From assembly GCA_905216055.1 (NCBI GenBank), contig CAJMSH010000008.1, forward strand, positions 1-64,000: DNA of 64,000 nt, given 5' to 3'. This document shows, in pieces, positions 10,170 through 17,620 of this stretch (within the stretch, counting starts at the first letter, position 1; each line of letters starts with the position of its first letter). Made by a program: the position numbers and the translations under genes. Under the pieces are notes generated by a model. The model did not search any database. It saw nothing but the letters and a program-made list of their open reading frames with translations, and was not told where the DNA came from. Origin of the DNA: an uncultured bacterium. GTDB lineage: Bacteria; Cyanobacteriota; Vampirovibrionia; Gastranaerophilales; Gastranaerophilaceae.

Positions 10170-10199
10170 ATACATATATACAAACTTTATGAAGAATTT

Positions 10200-10232
10200 A
10201 GCTGAAATTTATTAAATAAATTTCAGCTTTTT
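10200..10232 (+). terminator. Rho-independent terminator of the polysaccharide operon
   Basis: A perfect 12-bp stem (AGCTGAAATTTA paired with TAAATTTCAGCT), a 5-base loop and a run of five T. It lies 30 bases after the wzz-like stop codon and just before the left 61-bp repeat. Confidence 0.9.
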
Positions 10233-10237
10233 CTTTA

Positions 10238-10298
10238 TAATGCTTCGTGCAACACATTCATCACTCGTTTTGAGACAGAAGTCAAGTGGGGGGAAATA
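10238..10298. repeat. 61-bp direct repeat, left copy (copy A)
   Basis: Matches 27920-27980 in the same orientation with 2 mismatches in 61 bases. The shared core includes TGCAACACATTCATCACTCG followed by a G-run. It sits between the polysaccharide terminator and the first accessory gene. A related third sequence lies at 28850-28885 (27 of 36 bases by hand alignment). It could be an attachment site or a transposase-binding site. Confidence 0.85.
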
Positions 10299-10313
10299 TA
10301 AATATTAAAAATA

Positions 10314-10649
10314 TTATTTCCAGTAAACTTTGAAGTTTTCAATTTCTTCAAGAGTTTTGTGATAATCCCCCTTGAAACAAATCGTTCTATCGTCAATGTA
10401 AAGATAAGACGGCAATTTTACATTAGTAACATCCTTAAAGAACTTATCTAAATTGTTATTAATTAGCCATTTAGTTGCTAGCATCAAATTTCTCGATGTA
10501 AAAAGATACAATTCAGCACTTTGAGATAATGTTTCTAAAAACTCATAAGCTCCGACCTTAATTTCAGGAATGTAATTTTCATTAAATTTTTCTTTTCCAT
10601 ACTCATTTAGTACACCGTCTAAATCTATAAGTATCTTTTTAGTGAACAT
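10314..10649 (-). CDS. Small HAD-superfamily phosphatase-like protein
   Basis: 111 residues with reduced HAD motifs: motif I is ILIDLDGVLNEYG (nucleophile Asp in DLDGV, about residues 8-12), motif II is LFTSRN near residue 50, and motif IV is YIDDRT near 86-91. There is no cap domain, so it is near the minimum size for a HAD hydrolase; 5'-nucleotidase-like and polynucleotide-phosphatase-like proteins of this size exist. It is divergent from the XRE gene at 10720 and shares the palindromic operator region with it. The substrate is unknown. Confidence 0.75.
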   Translation of the reverse strand: MFTKKILIDLDGVLNEYGKEKFNENYIPEIKVGAYEFLETLSQSAELYLFTSRNLMLATKWLINNNLDKFFKDVTNVKLPSYLYIDDRTICFKGDYHKTLEEIENFKVYWK

Positions 10650-10664
10650 ATCTTATAAAACCTT

Positions 10665-10725
10665 TTAAATTTTGCACGCATGCAAAATTTAATGACATAA
10701 TAGCATTAAAATTGCATATATGCAA
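10665..10725 (+). promoter_or_regulatory. Promoter with two palindromic operators (TTGCA-N4-TGCAA)
   Basis: Operator 1 at 10665-10692 has perfect 12-bp arms around a 4-base centre. Operator 2 at 10712-10725 has the same TTGCA-N4-TGCAA core and covers the ATG of the XRE gene. A likely promoter has -35 TTGCAC at 10672-10677 and -10 CATAAT at 10696-10701, with an 18-base spacer. The -35 box lies inside operator 1, so repression by the XRE product is probable. The leader would be only about 12 bases with no clear ribosome-binding site. Confidence 0.65.
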
Positions 10726-10932
10726 GATATTGAATTAAAGAAATTAGGTAACCATATAAAAAAATTACGAAAAGAACGAAAACTTACTATTAGTGCTTTA
10801 TGTTATAAGAATGGTCTTGAACCATCTACAATAAGCAGAATAGAAAAGGGATTAGTTGAGCCTAAATATCTTACATTATTAAATATTGCAAAGGCTTTTA
10901 ATCTAACATTAGCTGAATTTTTAAATTTTTAG
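10720..10932 (+). CDS. Small XRE-family HTH regulator
   Basis: 70 residues that are almost wholly one helix-turn-helix domain: IKKLRKERKLTISALCYKNGLEPSTISRIEKG, with the recognition helix at about residues 33-42. The start codon sits inside a palindrome that matches a second one at the promoter, which suggests autoregulation. It is followed one base later by another XRE gene. No extra domain is present, so it is a repressor or antitoxin-like protein. Confidence 0.85.
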   Translation: MQDIELKKLGNHIKKLRKERKLTISALCYKNGLEPSTISRIEKGLVEPKYLTLLNIAKAFNLTLAEFLNF

Positions 10933-10933
10933 A

Positions 10934-11143
10934 ATGAGTCAAGATATTAGACAAATATTAGCAAATAATATTAAGAATCTGCGAACACAGAAAAAGTTAA
11001 GCAGAGAAGAATTATCTTTAGTTTTGGGAGTTGATAATTCTTATGTTTCAAAACTTGAAAAAGGTAAAATAAATATTACTTTAGATAAAATTGAAATGCT
11101 AGCCAATTATTTTGAAAAAGAAGTATATTTATTATTAAAATAA
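10934..11143 (+). CDS. Small XRE-family HTH regulator
   Basis: 69 residues. It has the standard XRE fold (NNIKNLRTQKKLSREELSLVLGVDNSYVSKLEKGK, about residues 10-44), with the YVSKLEKG recognition segment. It begins one base after the stop of the preceding XRE gene and so is co-transcribed. The two differ enough to be paralogues with distinct targets. It converges on the hipA-like gene. Confidence 0.83.
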   Translation: MSQDIRQILANNIKNLRTQKKLSREELSLVLGVDNSYVSKLEKGKINITLDKIEMLANYFEKEVYLLLK

Positions 11144-11157
11144 ATTTAAAGAAACTT

Positions 11158-11176
11158 CTATTTAAAGATTAAATAG
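11158..11176. other. Small perfect inverted repeat between convergent genes
   Basis: An 8-bp stem CTATTTAA/TTAAATAG with a 3-base loop, between the second XRE gene and the hipA-like gene, which point at each other. There is no good T-run on either strand, so termination is only a guess. Confidence 0.35.
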
Positions 11177-11191
11177 ACAAAAAAGATGAGC

Positions 11192-12298
11192 TTAATTAAA
11201 TAATTTTGAACATTCTTTTTGAATATCTAATGCGATATCTTTTGCGAAATTTTCTTTTAGTCCTATATTTTTTGCAACAACTAGAATATCATCTAAAGTC
11301 GGATTTTTACCCTCGCCATTAATTGTTGTCGCATGTTCTCCATTAAATGAAGAACTGTAAGTCAGGTCATACGCAGGAGATAAATGCCATTCTTTTTTAT
11401 TATCATCATAAAGATAAGAAAAATTCTTTGAATGATCATCTCTATTGTGTGCAAATACATTAAAACACATCAGCCTGAATAGTTGTTCAATATCCTTATA
11501 ATCTCTTGTAAGTTCAAGCGTAAGCTTCATCAAAATATTGTAATCCAGATTAGGAAGCCTGTGACTTGTTTCTAACAGTCCGCTTGCTGATACCATATGA
11601 ATTTTTCTGCCGTTTTTACGGTCAAACCTTTTTACCCCAAAATACCCCGAACAAATTTTTGATGAAAAAAGCCTTGTTTCCGGCATATCTATTCCGCAAT
11701 CTTTTGCGCATAATGAATATTGATACTCTTTTTCGCCAATATTTTTAGGGTCAACAGATGACGGAAATTTAATTATCCAATCTTCGTTATCTATAGAAGT
11801 TAAAATTTTGGGTCTTGCTCCGCCGGATGAACCGCCCAGTTGAAAAAGTTCATCCAAATTTTCTGAATCTTGTGATTCCAGTATTTTTGAACACTCTTGA
11901 GCAAGAATATCGTAATCACTAATGTTATTTTCTGATTCAAATCTATGTTCCGGTTTATAAGTTAAAGCCCCCATACCACTTTCTTGCACAACAGCAAGTC
12001 GATTGAGGTTATCAATTTCATTGGGGTTAATTTTATTTTTCAAAAATAATCTGTCAACGAGTAATCGCCCCCAACCATCAGGCAAACTATCATTAAAAAC
12101 TCCAAATAAACCACCAAATGGCTCATATTTTGGAATAAAAACTTTCTTGATGAGCGGTAAACTAAAAGGCGAAATACTAAACCCATTATTCAACCAATCT
12201 GAATCATATTCAAAAGCAACAACTCTATCTGGAGTTTTAGCTAGAGTACCAACTAAAATATCATTATAAAAAACTTTTAAATATTTATAATTATCCAT
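11192..12298 (-). CDS. hipA: HipA-family kinase toxin
   Basis: 368-residue HipA-type serine/threonine kinase, known in the family to arrest growth by phosphorylating a translation factor. It has the N-terminal HipA barrel with SPFSLPL and GVFNDSLPDGWG (about residues 42-90), a glycine-rich loop QLGGSSGGARPK near 153, FGVKRFDR near 222, the catalytic loop AHNRDDHSKNFSY near 286 and the metal-binding SPAYDLTYSSSF near 310. All key motifs appear intact. The start overlaps the HTH partner upstream by 8 bases, the usual antitoxin-toxin order. A persister, stress or phage-defence role is inferred from the family. Confidence 0.9.
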   Translation of the reverse strand: MDNYKYLKVFYNDILVGTLAKTPDRVVAFEYDSDWLNNGFSISPFSLPLIKKVFIPKYEPFGGLFGVFNDSLPDGWGRLLVDRLFLKNKINPNEIDNLNRLAVVQESGMGALTYKPEHRFESENNISDYDILAQECSKILESQDSENLDELFQLGGSSGGARPKILTSIDNEDWIIKFPSSVDPKNIGEKEYQYSLCAKDCGIDMPETRLFSSKICSGYFGVKRFDRKNGRKIHMVSASGLLETSHRLPNLDYNILMKLTLELTRDYKDIEQLFRLMCFNVFAHNRDDHSKNFSYLYDDNKKEWHLSPAYDLTYSSSFNGEHATTINGEGKNPTLDDILVVAKNIGLKENFAKDIALDIQKECSKLFN

Positions 12299-12569
12299 TT
12301 ATAACCTCATCAATTGAGTTATAGCTTTTTCGCGTGAATAGATTTTCTAAGTCCTGCTCCAAATTAAGAGCTATTAGAATTTTTATAAAAGAATTCAAAG
12401 AAATTTCATACTTGGACTCAAACCTTTTAATAGAACCAAGGCTAACACCAGATTTTGCAGATAGTAGAACTTGAGAAATTTTAAGCTTTTTTCGATGCTG
12501 CTTAATTTTCTCAACCAATTCATGCGCTATATCATTAGGAGTTTTAGGATTAAATAAGGGATTATTCAT
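12291..12569 (-). CDS. hipB: HipB-like XRE antitoxin
   Basis: About 92 residues from the ATG at 12569 (MNNPLFNPKTP); the frame extends 12 codons further but that stretch covers the promoter. The HTH is VEKIKQHRKKLKISQVLLSAKSGVSLGSIKRFE, an XRE fold. It lies directly upstream of, and overlaps, hipA. Two palindromic boxes flank the promoter, as expected for a HipB-type autorepressor that binds with its toxin. Confidence 0.82.
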   Translation of the reverse strand: MNNPLFNPKTPNDIAHELVEKIKQHRKKLKISQVLLSAKSGVSLGSIKRFESKYEISLNSFIKILIALNLEQDLENLFTRKSYNSIDEVING

Positions 12570-12628
12570 AGATAGTATATTATACCAAATTTGATAAAAA
12601 GTCAATATTTAGATAATATATTATCTAA
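12570..12628 (-). promoter_or_regulatory. hipBA promoter and two operator boxes
   Basis: Box 1 at 12609-12628 is a perfect 20-bp palindrome with half-site TTAGATAATA. Box 2 at 12570-12585 matches its central 16 bases at 13 positions and touches the start codon of the antitoxin gene. Between them, read on the minus strand, are TTGACT (12600-12605) and TATAAT (12579-12584) with a 15-base spacer. Box 2 covers the -10 region, so binding of HipB would block transcription. Confidence 0.65.
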
Positions 12629-12738
12629 TATTTTAAAAGACAAATAATGCAACAAAATGAAGTTGTGTTGTATTTTGAGGGTAAATATATGTGGGTAGGG
12701 GTGAACGGATTTTTTCAGGCGGTAGTTTTTGAATGCTA

Positions 12739-12782
12739 TTTAAACGATATTTAAACGCTGTTTAAAAGGTGTTTAAATTTTG
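12739..12782 (+). repeat. Array of four 11-bp phased repeats (site I)
   Basis: TTTAAA begins at 12739, 12750, 12761 and 12772, exactly 11 bases apart, each followed by 5 less conserved bases that tend toward GSTG. The array lies just upstream of a possible promoter for the tyrosine recombinase. Similar arrays occur at 22386-22440 and, on the minus strand, at 26197-26229. One-turn spacing suggests cooperative binding by one protein along one face of the helix. Confidence 0.7.
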
Positions 12783-12846
12783 TGTCATTAGACTTTACTT
12801 TTTATAGGAAAGAATCAATCATTGTCTGTGATTAAGCGAGTTTAAA

Positions 12847-13386
12847 ATGAATGTAGTACAACCTATAAAAAAGCTAGAAGATATTCAAAAGATTAAAAAA
12901 TATTTGGCAAAAAAGCCAAGAGATGCACTGCTTTTTAGTTTCGGGATAAATACAGGACTTAGAATATCTGATATATTATCGCTTGATATTGGGGATGTAA
13001 AAGGCAGGGATTATATTGAAATAAGAGAGAAAAAGACAAATAAGTATAAGAAATTTCCGCTTAATAGTTTTTTAAAGGAGGAGATTGATTTATTTGTTGA
13101 AAGATTGCCAAGTGAGCAACCGCTTTTTTATACTCAAAAACATTGCAGGCTTGATAGAGCACAGGCATATAGAATTTTGAATAAGGCTACACAAGCCGTT
13201 GGGGTGAAGGAGAGAATCGGAACTCATACACTAAGGAAGACATTCGGGTATCATCATTATAAAAAATATAATGATATAGTACTCCTGCAAAAAATCTTTA
13301 ACCACTCCTCTCCATCAGCAACGCTCCGCTACATCGGCATCGAACAAGATACAATAGACGAAAGTTACATGAATTTTTATTTGTAG
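12847..13386 (+). CDS. Catalytic-domain-only tyrosine recombinase
   Basis: 179 residues covering only the catalytic domain of a tyrosine recombinase. The active-site residues are visible: Arg in NTGLRISD (about residue 42), the HTLRKTFG box (His and Arg, near 127-130), His in IFNHSS (near 152) and the nucleophile Tyr in LRYIGI (near 162). The SAM-like core-binding domain is absent, as in FimB/FimE-type and small Gram-positive recombinases. It could act on the 61-bp repeats that bound the island, or switch a DNA segment. The 11-bp repeat array just upstream may control it. Confidence 0.85.
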   Translation: MNVVQPIKKLEDIQKIKKYLAKKPRDALLFSFGINTGLRISDILSLDIGDVKGRDYIEIREKKTNKYKKFPLNSFLKEEIDLFVERLPSEQPLFYTQKHCRLDRAQAYRILNKATQAVGVKERIGTHTLRKTFGYHHYKKYNDIVLLQKIFNHSSPSATLRYIGIEQDTIDESYMNFYL

Positions 13387-13418
13387 AAATGTCATAGTGG
13401 ATAATAGACTAAAAGTAA

Positions 13419-13832
13419 TTATTTGTAGCTTCCGACTTTTCTGCCGTATTTGTCGTATTCGGTAATTCTACCTGATGAGTCTTTTTTGAATGAACCTACT
13501 TTTTGACCGTACTTATCATATTTTGTAGTTACGCCATTAGAATTTGTTTTGTAACTTCCAGTTTTCTGACCGTATTTATCGTAGGAATTATATCCTGAGG
13601 AAGTCTTTTTATAGCTTCCAGTTTTTTGACCGTACTTGTCATATTTATTATAACCAGATGATGTTTCCTTATACGAGCCAGTTTTAGAACCGTATCTGTC
13701 ATAAGAATTGTAGCCTGAAGTTGTTTGCCTGTAAGAACCTGTCTTTTGTCCATATCTATCATAAGAATTAACAGCAAACGCTACATTTGCAAAGAACAAC
13801 ATTAACAATAAAACTAAAAACTTTTTCATCAT
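13419..13832 (-). CDS. Secreted short-repeat protein (YDRYG/GSYK repeats)
   Basis: About 137 residues from the ATG at 13832 (MMKKFLVLLLMLF). That start is chosen because a signal peptide ending near AFA follows and GAGGAAG lies just upstream; the frame runs further upstream without support. The mature part is six or more copies of a roughly 20-residue unit, consensus YDKYGQKTGSYKxTSSGYN, with tyrosine, glycine and lysine at fixed spacing. The repeats resemble MORN/YD-like or DUF2963-type surface repeats, but I do not assign a family. It is probably exported, and its role is unknown. Confidence 0.75.
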   Translation of the reverse strand: MMKKFLVLLLMLFFANVAFAVNSYDRYGQKTGSYRQTTSGYNSYDRYGSKTGSYKETSSGYNKYDKYGQKTGSYKKTSSGYNSYDKYGQKTGSYKTNSNGVTTKYDKYGQKVGSFKKDSSGRITEYDKYGRKVGSYK

Positions 13833-13905
13833 CTTCCTCATATAAAAATAAAACGATTTTAAGATGTAATAGTTCAGTATTAAAACTGTATAAGCCCCTA
13901 CAATT

Positions 13906-15348
13906 TTATACATCTAAAGTTTGAAAAGCTTTTAATGCATTTTCTAAATTTTCTTTTATTGCTTGTGCTAGAATATCAGGCTCTGGGAGATTGTCTAAAT
14001 CCTCAATACTTTCATCTTTTAGCCAAGTAATATCAAGATTAGTTTTATCACGTTTGATTACTTCATCATAGGTGAATTTCTTAAATCTTTCACTTTCAAC
14101 TCTTTTCGAAATATCATCTGCAAAATAACATTTAATAAAATCTTTTAAATGTTCATCAGTTAAGGCATTTGTAACCAAAGTGAGATTAACATTTGTTCTA
14201 AAATCATATACCCAAATATCATTTGTTCTATGTCCATCTTCTAAAGGAGATAATTTATCAAAGAAAAGAACATTCGCCTTAACACCTTGAGCGTAAAAAA
14301 TTCCCGTAGGTAGTCTTAAAATTGTATGCAGGTTAAAATCTTTCAAAAGTTTTTTACGGACTCTTTCACCTGCACCACCTTCAAACAATACGTTATCAGG
14401 AACAACAACGGCTGCCCTGCCTCCAATTTTTAAAACTGTCATTATATGTTGTAAAAAGTTTATTTGTTTATTAGAAGTTGTTGCAATAAAATCATCTCTT
14501 TGATAGTCATCCTTTTCTGATTTAACAGAACCATCATCGGCCATAATTTTTGTAGCGGATTTTTTCCCAAATGGAGGATTCGTTAATACCATATCAAAAC
14601 GTTTTTCTCCGGCAGACATCAATGAATCACCTTGCTTGACAGGACTTTCTCCATTTCCAATACCATGCAAATACAAGTTCATGGCGCATAGACTAACAAC
14701 AAGCGGGGTAATATCAACTCCAAAAAGTTTTTCTTCCCTTAATGCTCTTAACTTTTCTTTGTCCTTAGTTTGCTTTTTCATATAATCATAAGCTGCAAGT
14801 AAAAAACCACCAGTACCACAAGCAGGGTCTAAAATTGTATCATCAGGCATAGGACTCATAACCTCAACAATAGCTTTTATCAACGGTCGTGGTGTGAAAT
14901 ATTGTCCTGCTCCAGCTTTCGTTTCTGTAGCATTTTTTTGTAAAAGTCCTTCGTAAATAGCTCCCTTTACATCAACATCCAAGCCCATCCAAGTTTCTTC
15001 ATCTACCAAAGATACAAGCCTTTTTAACTTAGCTGGTTCAGCAATCTTGTTTTGCGCTTTTGAATAGATTGTACCAACAATTCCATTAATCTTTGATAAT
15101 TCGGTCAATGCTTTGTTATAAGTAGTTTCTAATTCTATCCCATCAAGAGTTTTTAAGTTTTTCCATTGAAATTCTTCTGGGATTAAAGATTTTTGTCCAA
15201 GTACTGTTGCACATTCATCATCCATTTTCAAAAACAACAAATAAGTAAGCTGTGCTACATAATCAGTATATGCAACCCCACTATCCTTCAGAATAGTTGC
15301 GTAATTCCAAACCTTAGTTATCAAATTATTTTCTGTCATTTTATTCAC
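13906..15348 (-). CDS. hsdM: Type I restriction-modification system, methylase subunit HsdM
   Basis: 480 residues, N6-adenine methyltransferase. An N-terminal helical domain (about 1-145) is followed by the AdoMet motif I DPACGTGGFLLAAYDYM near residue 175 and the catalytic motif IV, seen as LTNPPFGKKSA, near residue 260. HsdM and HsdS form the methylase that marks the host recognition site. It is the last gene of a five-gene minus-strand operon, and its start overlaps the stop of the HNH-like gene by 8 bases. Confidence 0.95.
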   Translation of the reverse strand: MNKMTENNLITKVWNYATILKDSGVAYTDYVAQLTYLLFLKMDDECATVLGQKSLIPEEFQWKNLKTLDGIELETTYNKALTELSKINGIVGTIYSKAQNKIAEPAKLKRLVSLVDEETWMGLDVDVKGAIYEGLLQKNATETKAGAGQYFTPRPLIKAIVEVMSPMPDDTILDPACGTGGFLLAAYDYMKKQTKDKEKLRALREEKLFGVDITPLVVSLCAMNLYLHGIGNGESPVKQGDSLMSAGEKRFDMVLTNPPFGKKSATKIMADDGSVKSEKDDYQRDDFIATTSNKQINFLQHIMTVLKIGGRAAVVVPDNVLFEGGAGERVRKKLLKDFNLHTILRLPTGIFYAQGVKANVLFFDKLSPLEDGHRTNDIWVYDFRTNVNLTLVTNALTDEHLKDFIKCYFADDISKRVESERFKKFTYDEVIKRDKTNLDITWLKDESIEDLDNLPEPDILAQAIKENLENALKAFQTLDV

Positions 15349-16348
15349 CTATGCTAAATTTAATCAAGTCTAGTAACGTGTATTCTTTTTTATTTTTCCA
15401 ATCACAAAATAAAATATATGGATAATTGAAAAAATTATCAAATCTTTTACATATCTGAAAAGCCATTGTCCAATAGTCATAAAAAACAACAAATGCAACA
15501 AAGGAATCACCAACATTCATTAAAAGACAATAATGAGTTTTATTATTTTCAAAGTTAAATGGTAATATTCTTTGATTTCTTGGTAATTGCTCAAAATTAG
15601 GGTTTTTCTCTCCCATTATCCAAGTTTTAAAATCATTAAAACAAGGCTTCTCGATATAATCATTCCCTCTAATTTTTGCAATAACGTTTAATGCTGTTTT
15701 GGCAAAAACTCTAGCATCATTATCCATAGTAACTTGCATGTTTATAATATTACAGGGTTGAGTAACAATACTATGACGTTCTTGTGAGAAATCAATAGTT
15801 TTTATGTATTCTTTTATGTATTCAATAAAATTATTAATTTTTTCTTTGTCTTTAGCTACAATATATAATCTGTTTTCATATAAACCCACGATGAAATTTG
15901 CAGAACTTAATTTAGAATTTATATATGTATATTTACCATTAAAAGTTTGAATTTTATTTAATAATTTCTCTAACTCTTTTCTTGTTCCATAATAAAAATC
16001 TCTAGTAATTTCTATTTGCCTAATATCTTCCATTATAATTATCTGTGAAATCTGATGAGGTTTACCACAAAATGTGTATCCTAAATATTCTTTATCATTT
16101 TCTGTAACAACAGTAATTGGAAGCCTGCCAGTTTTTTTCCCCCCACGCTTTCCAGGTCCCCAAAAAGATTTATCAAGACCAATAAAAGATGAAGTAACCA
16201 AATTTGATTCAAGTTTAGAAAAATATTTATTTGCTTGATCTGAAACATAACCTAATGGAAGAGTTTCAATGCCCCCTATTGTCGCAGGGAAAATATGTTC
16301 TCTTGATGTATATGTTAAATCTTCTCTTTCTCCATAATAAATGCACAT
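15341..16348 (-). CDS. HNH-nuclease-like protein with lost zinc cysteines, inside the type I operon
   Basis: 335 residues. The first 60 look like an HNH_5-type motif: CIYYGE at the start, REHIFPATIGG near residues 17-27 and SDQANKYFSKLE near 36-47. In typical relatives these are CxxC, EHxxPxxxGG and CxxCN. Here the second Cys of the first pair and both Cys of the second pair are replaced, while the His and the Asn remain. The other 270 residues match nothing I recognise. It sits between hsdS and hsdM and overlaps hsdM, so it belongs to the operon. It is either a degenerate nuclease or a zinc-free variant. Confidence 0.6.
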   Translation of the reverse strand: MCIYYGEREDLTYTSREHIFPATIGGIETLPLGYVSDQANKYFSKLESNLVTSSFIGLDKSFWGPGKRGGKKTGRLPITVVTENDKEYLGYTFCGKPHQISQIIIMEDIRQIEITRDFYYGTRKELEKLLNKIQTFNGKYTYINSKLSSANFIVGLYENRLYIVAKDKEKINNFIEYIKEYIKTIDFSQERHSIVTQPCNIINMQVTMDNDARVFAKTALNVIAKIRGNDYIEKPCFNDFKTWIMGEKNPNFEQLPRNQRILPFNFENNKTHYCLLMNVGDSFVAFVVFYDYWTMAFQICKRFDNFFNYPYILFCDWKNKKEYTLLDLIKFSIGE

Positions 16349-17620
16349 TTATTTTTTACTCCTTTCTTGTTTGATTTTTTCGAGGAGTGTTGAGGCGGGT
16401 TCGTCTGTCGGTTCTTGTGGAACTAAATTCCCTTCAAATGCTTTTTTAAGAATTGATTGCTTTAACTGTTTTGCTTTTTCAATGTTATCTTCAACAACCT
16501 TTTCAACCTCATCAGCAATTGCAAATCTTTTTTCTATTTCTTCTACTATCCGTTTTTGTTCTATCATCGAAGGTAATAATACTGGTAAATTCTTAAGTGT
16601 GTTTAAATAAATACCTTTTTGAGCTGTACCTCGCTCTTGGGTTTTAAAATAGTATTTTGATATAGGCGAATCAAAATAGTATTTTAAAAAACGCGAATTT
16701 ATATTATTCGGCTTAATCAATGCAACACTTCTCTGTAAAACAAATTTTTGAGTGTTTTTAGGGACAACAGCAGATTCTCCAATTGTCCCAACAATAGTTA
16801 ATAAAATATCATTTTCTTCAATTGGTGTTCTTTTATATTCTTTGTCAAAATCCTTTTCTGAAATAAGTCTAAAATCATCAAAAATAATTTGACTATTTTT
16901 AATATTTTGCCCACTTAACATTGGTATACCAACTTGTTGTTTAGGTGGAGGATTATGTGAACCATCAGAAATTTTATTTGAGACTTCTTTTAAAATAGTT
17001 TCTTTCCACTCAGAGGTTTTGTATAGTTTCCCATCGAAAGCAGATTTTAAGACAGATTGGCGATATTGTTTGATTTGTTCTTTTGCGTTTTCAAGATGTT
17101 CTAACCCCTCATCAATCTTTGCAAATTCACTTTCAATCTTTTCCACTATCCGCCTTTGCTCATTCTGTGGTGGTAGTAAAAATGGAGCCTGTTCAAATTT
17201 ACCTTTATTTAATATTTTTACTGTTGTTGCTGATGCATTTGCTTCTAACCATGGAACAATTTTATCAATATAAAAATAAGTATATTTGTTTTCAATATAA
17301 CCATTGGGAATAATGGCGTTAATTTGCTGATTACAACTCCCAACAACTCCTAAAATAGCTTTTTTACCTAAATTCCCAATACAAGAAACTAATACAGTGT
17401 TTTTAGGTAAATTTGGAGCATATTTTAAACCTTCAACAGTTAATGAATCATCTTCTGTTTGTGTTATATAAATTTCTTTGTCTAAGTCCCCAGGCTTTAC
17501 AAATGGTATGTCTCCATTAAAATACTCAGGGTTCTTCTTTGGAGGAGTTTTTCCTGTAATAATTTCAAATACATCACCTAGCTGACATTCAACCCACCCT
17601 TGCGGTAATTTATTTTGCAT
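16349..17620 (-). CDS. hsdS: Type I restriction-modification system, specificity subunit HsdS
   Basis: 423 residues with two target-recognition domains and the conserved helical repeats after each: LPPQNEQRRIVEKIESEFAK near residue 152 and LPSMIEQKRIVEEIEKRFA near 353. Each half reads one part of the bipartite DNA target. The start (LPQGWVECQLGDVFEIITG) is typical. The halves differ in sequence, as expected for two half-targets. It abuts the OLD-family gene and the HNH-like gene with no gap. Confidence 0.95.
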   Translation of the reverse strand: MQNKLPQGWVECQLGDVFEIITGKTPPKKNPEYFNGDIPFVKPGDLDKEIYITQTEDDSLTVEGLKYAPNLPKNTVLVSCIGNLGKKAILGVVGSCNQQINAIIPNGYIENKYTYFYIDKIVPWLEANASATTVKILNKGKFEQAPFLLPPQNEQRRIVEKIESEFAKIDEGLEHLENAKEQIKQYRQSVLKSAFDGKLYKTSEWKETILKEVSNKISDGSHNPPPKQQVGIPMLSGQNIKNSQIIFDDFRLISEKDFDKEYKRTPIEENDILLTIVGTIGESAVVPKNTQKFVLQRSVALIKPNNINSRFLKYYFDSPISKYYFKTQERGTAQKGIYLNTLKNLPVLLPSMIEQKRIVEEIEKRFAIADEVEKVVEDNIEKAKQLKQSILKKAFEGNLVPQEPTDEPASTLLEKIKQERSKK

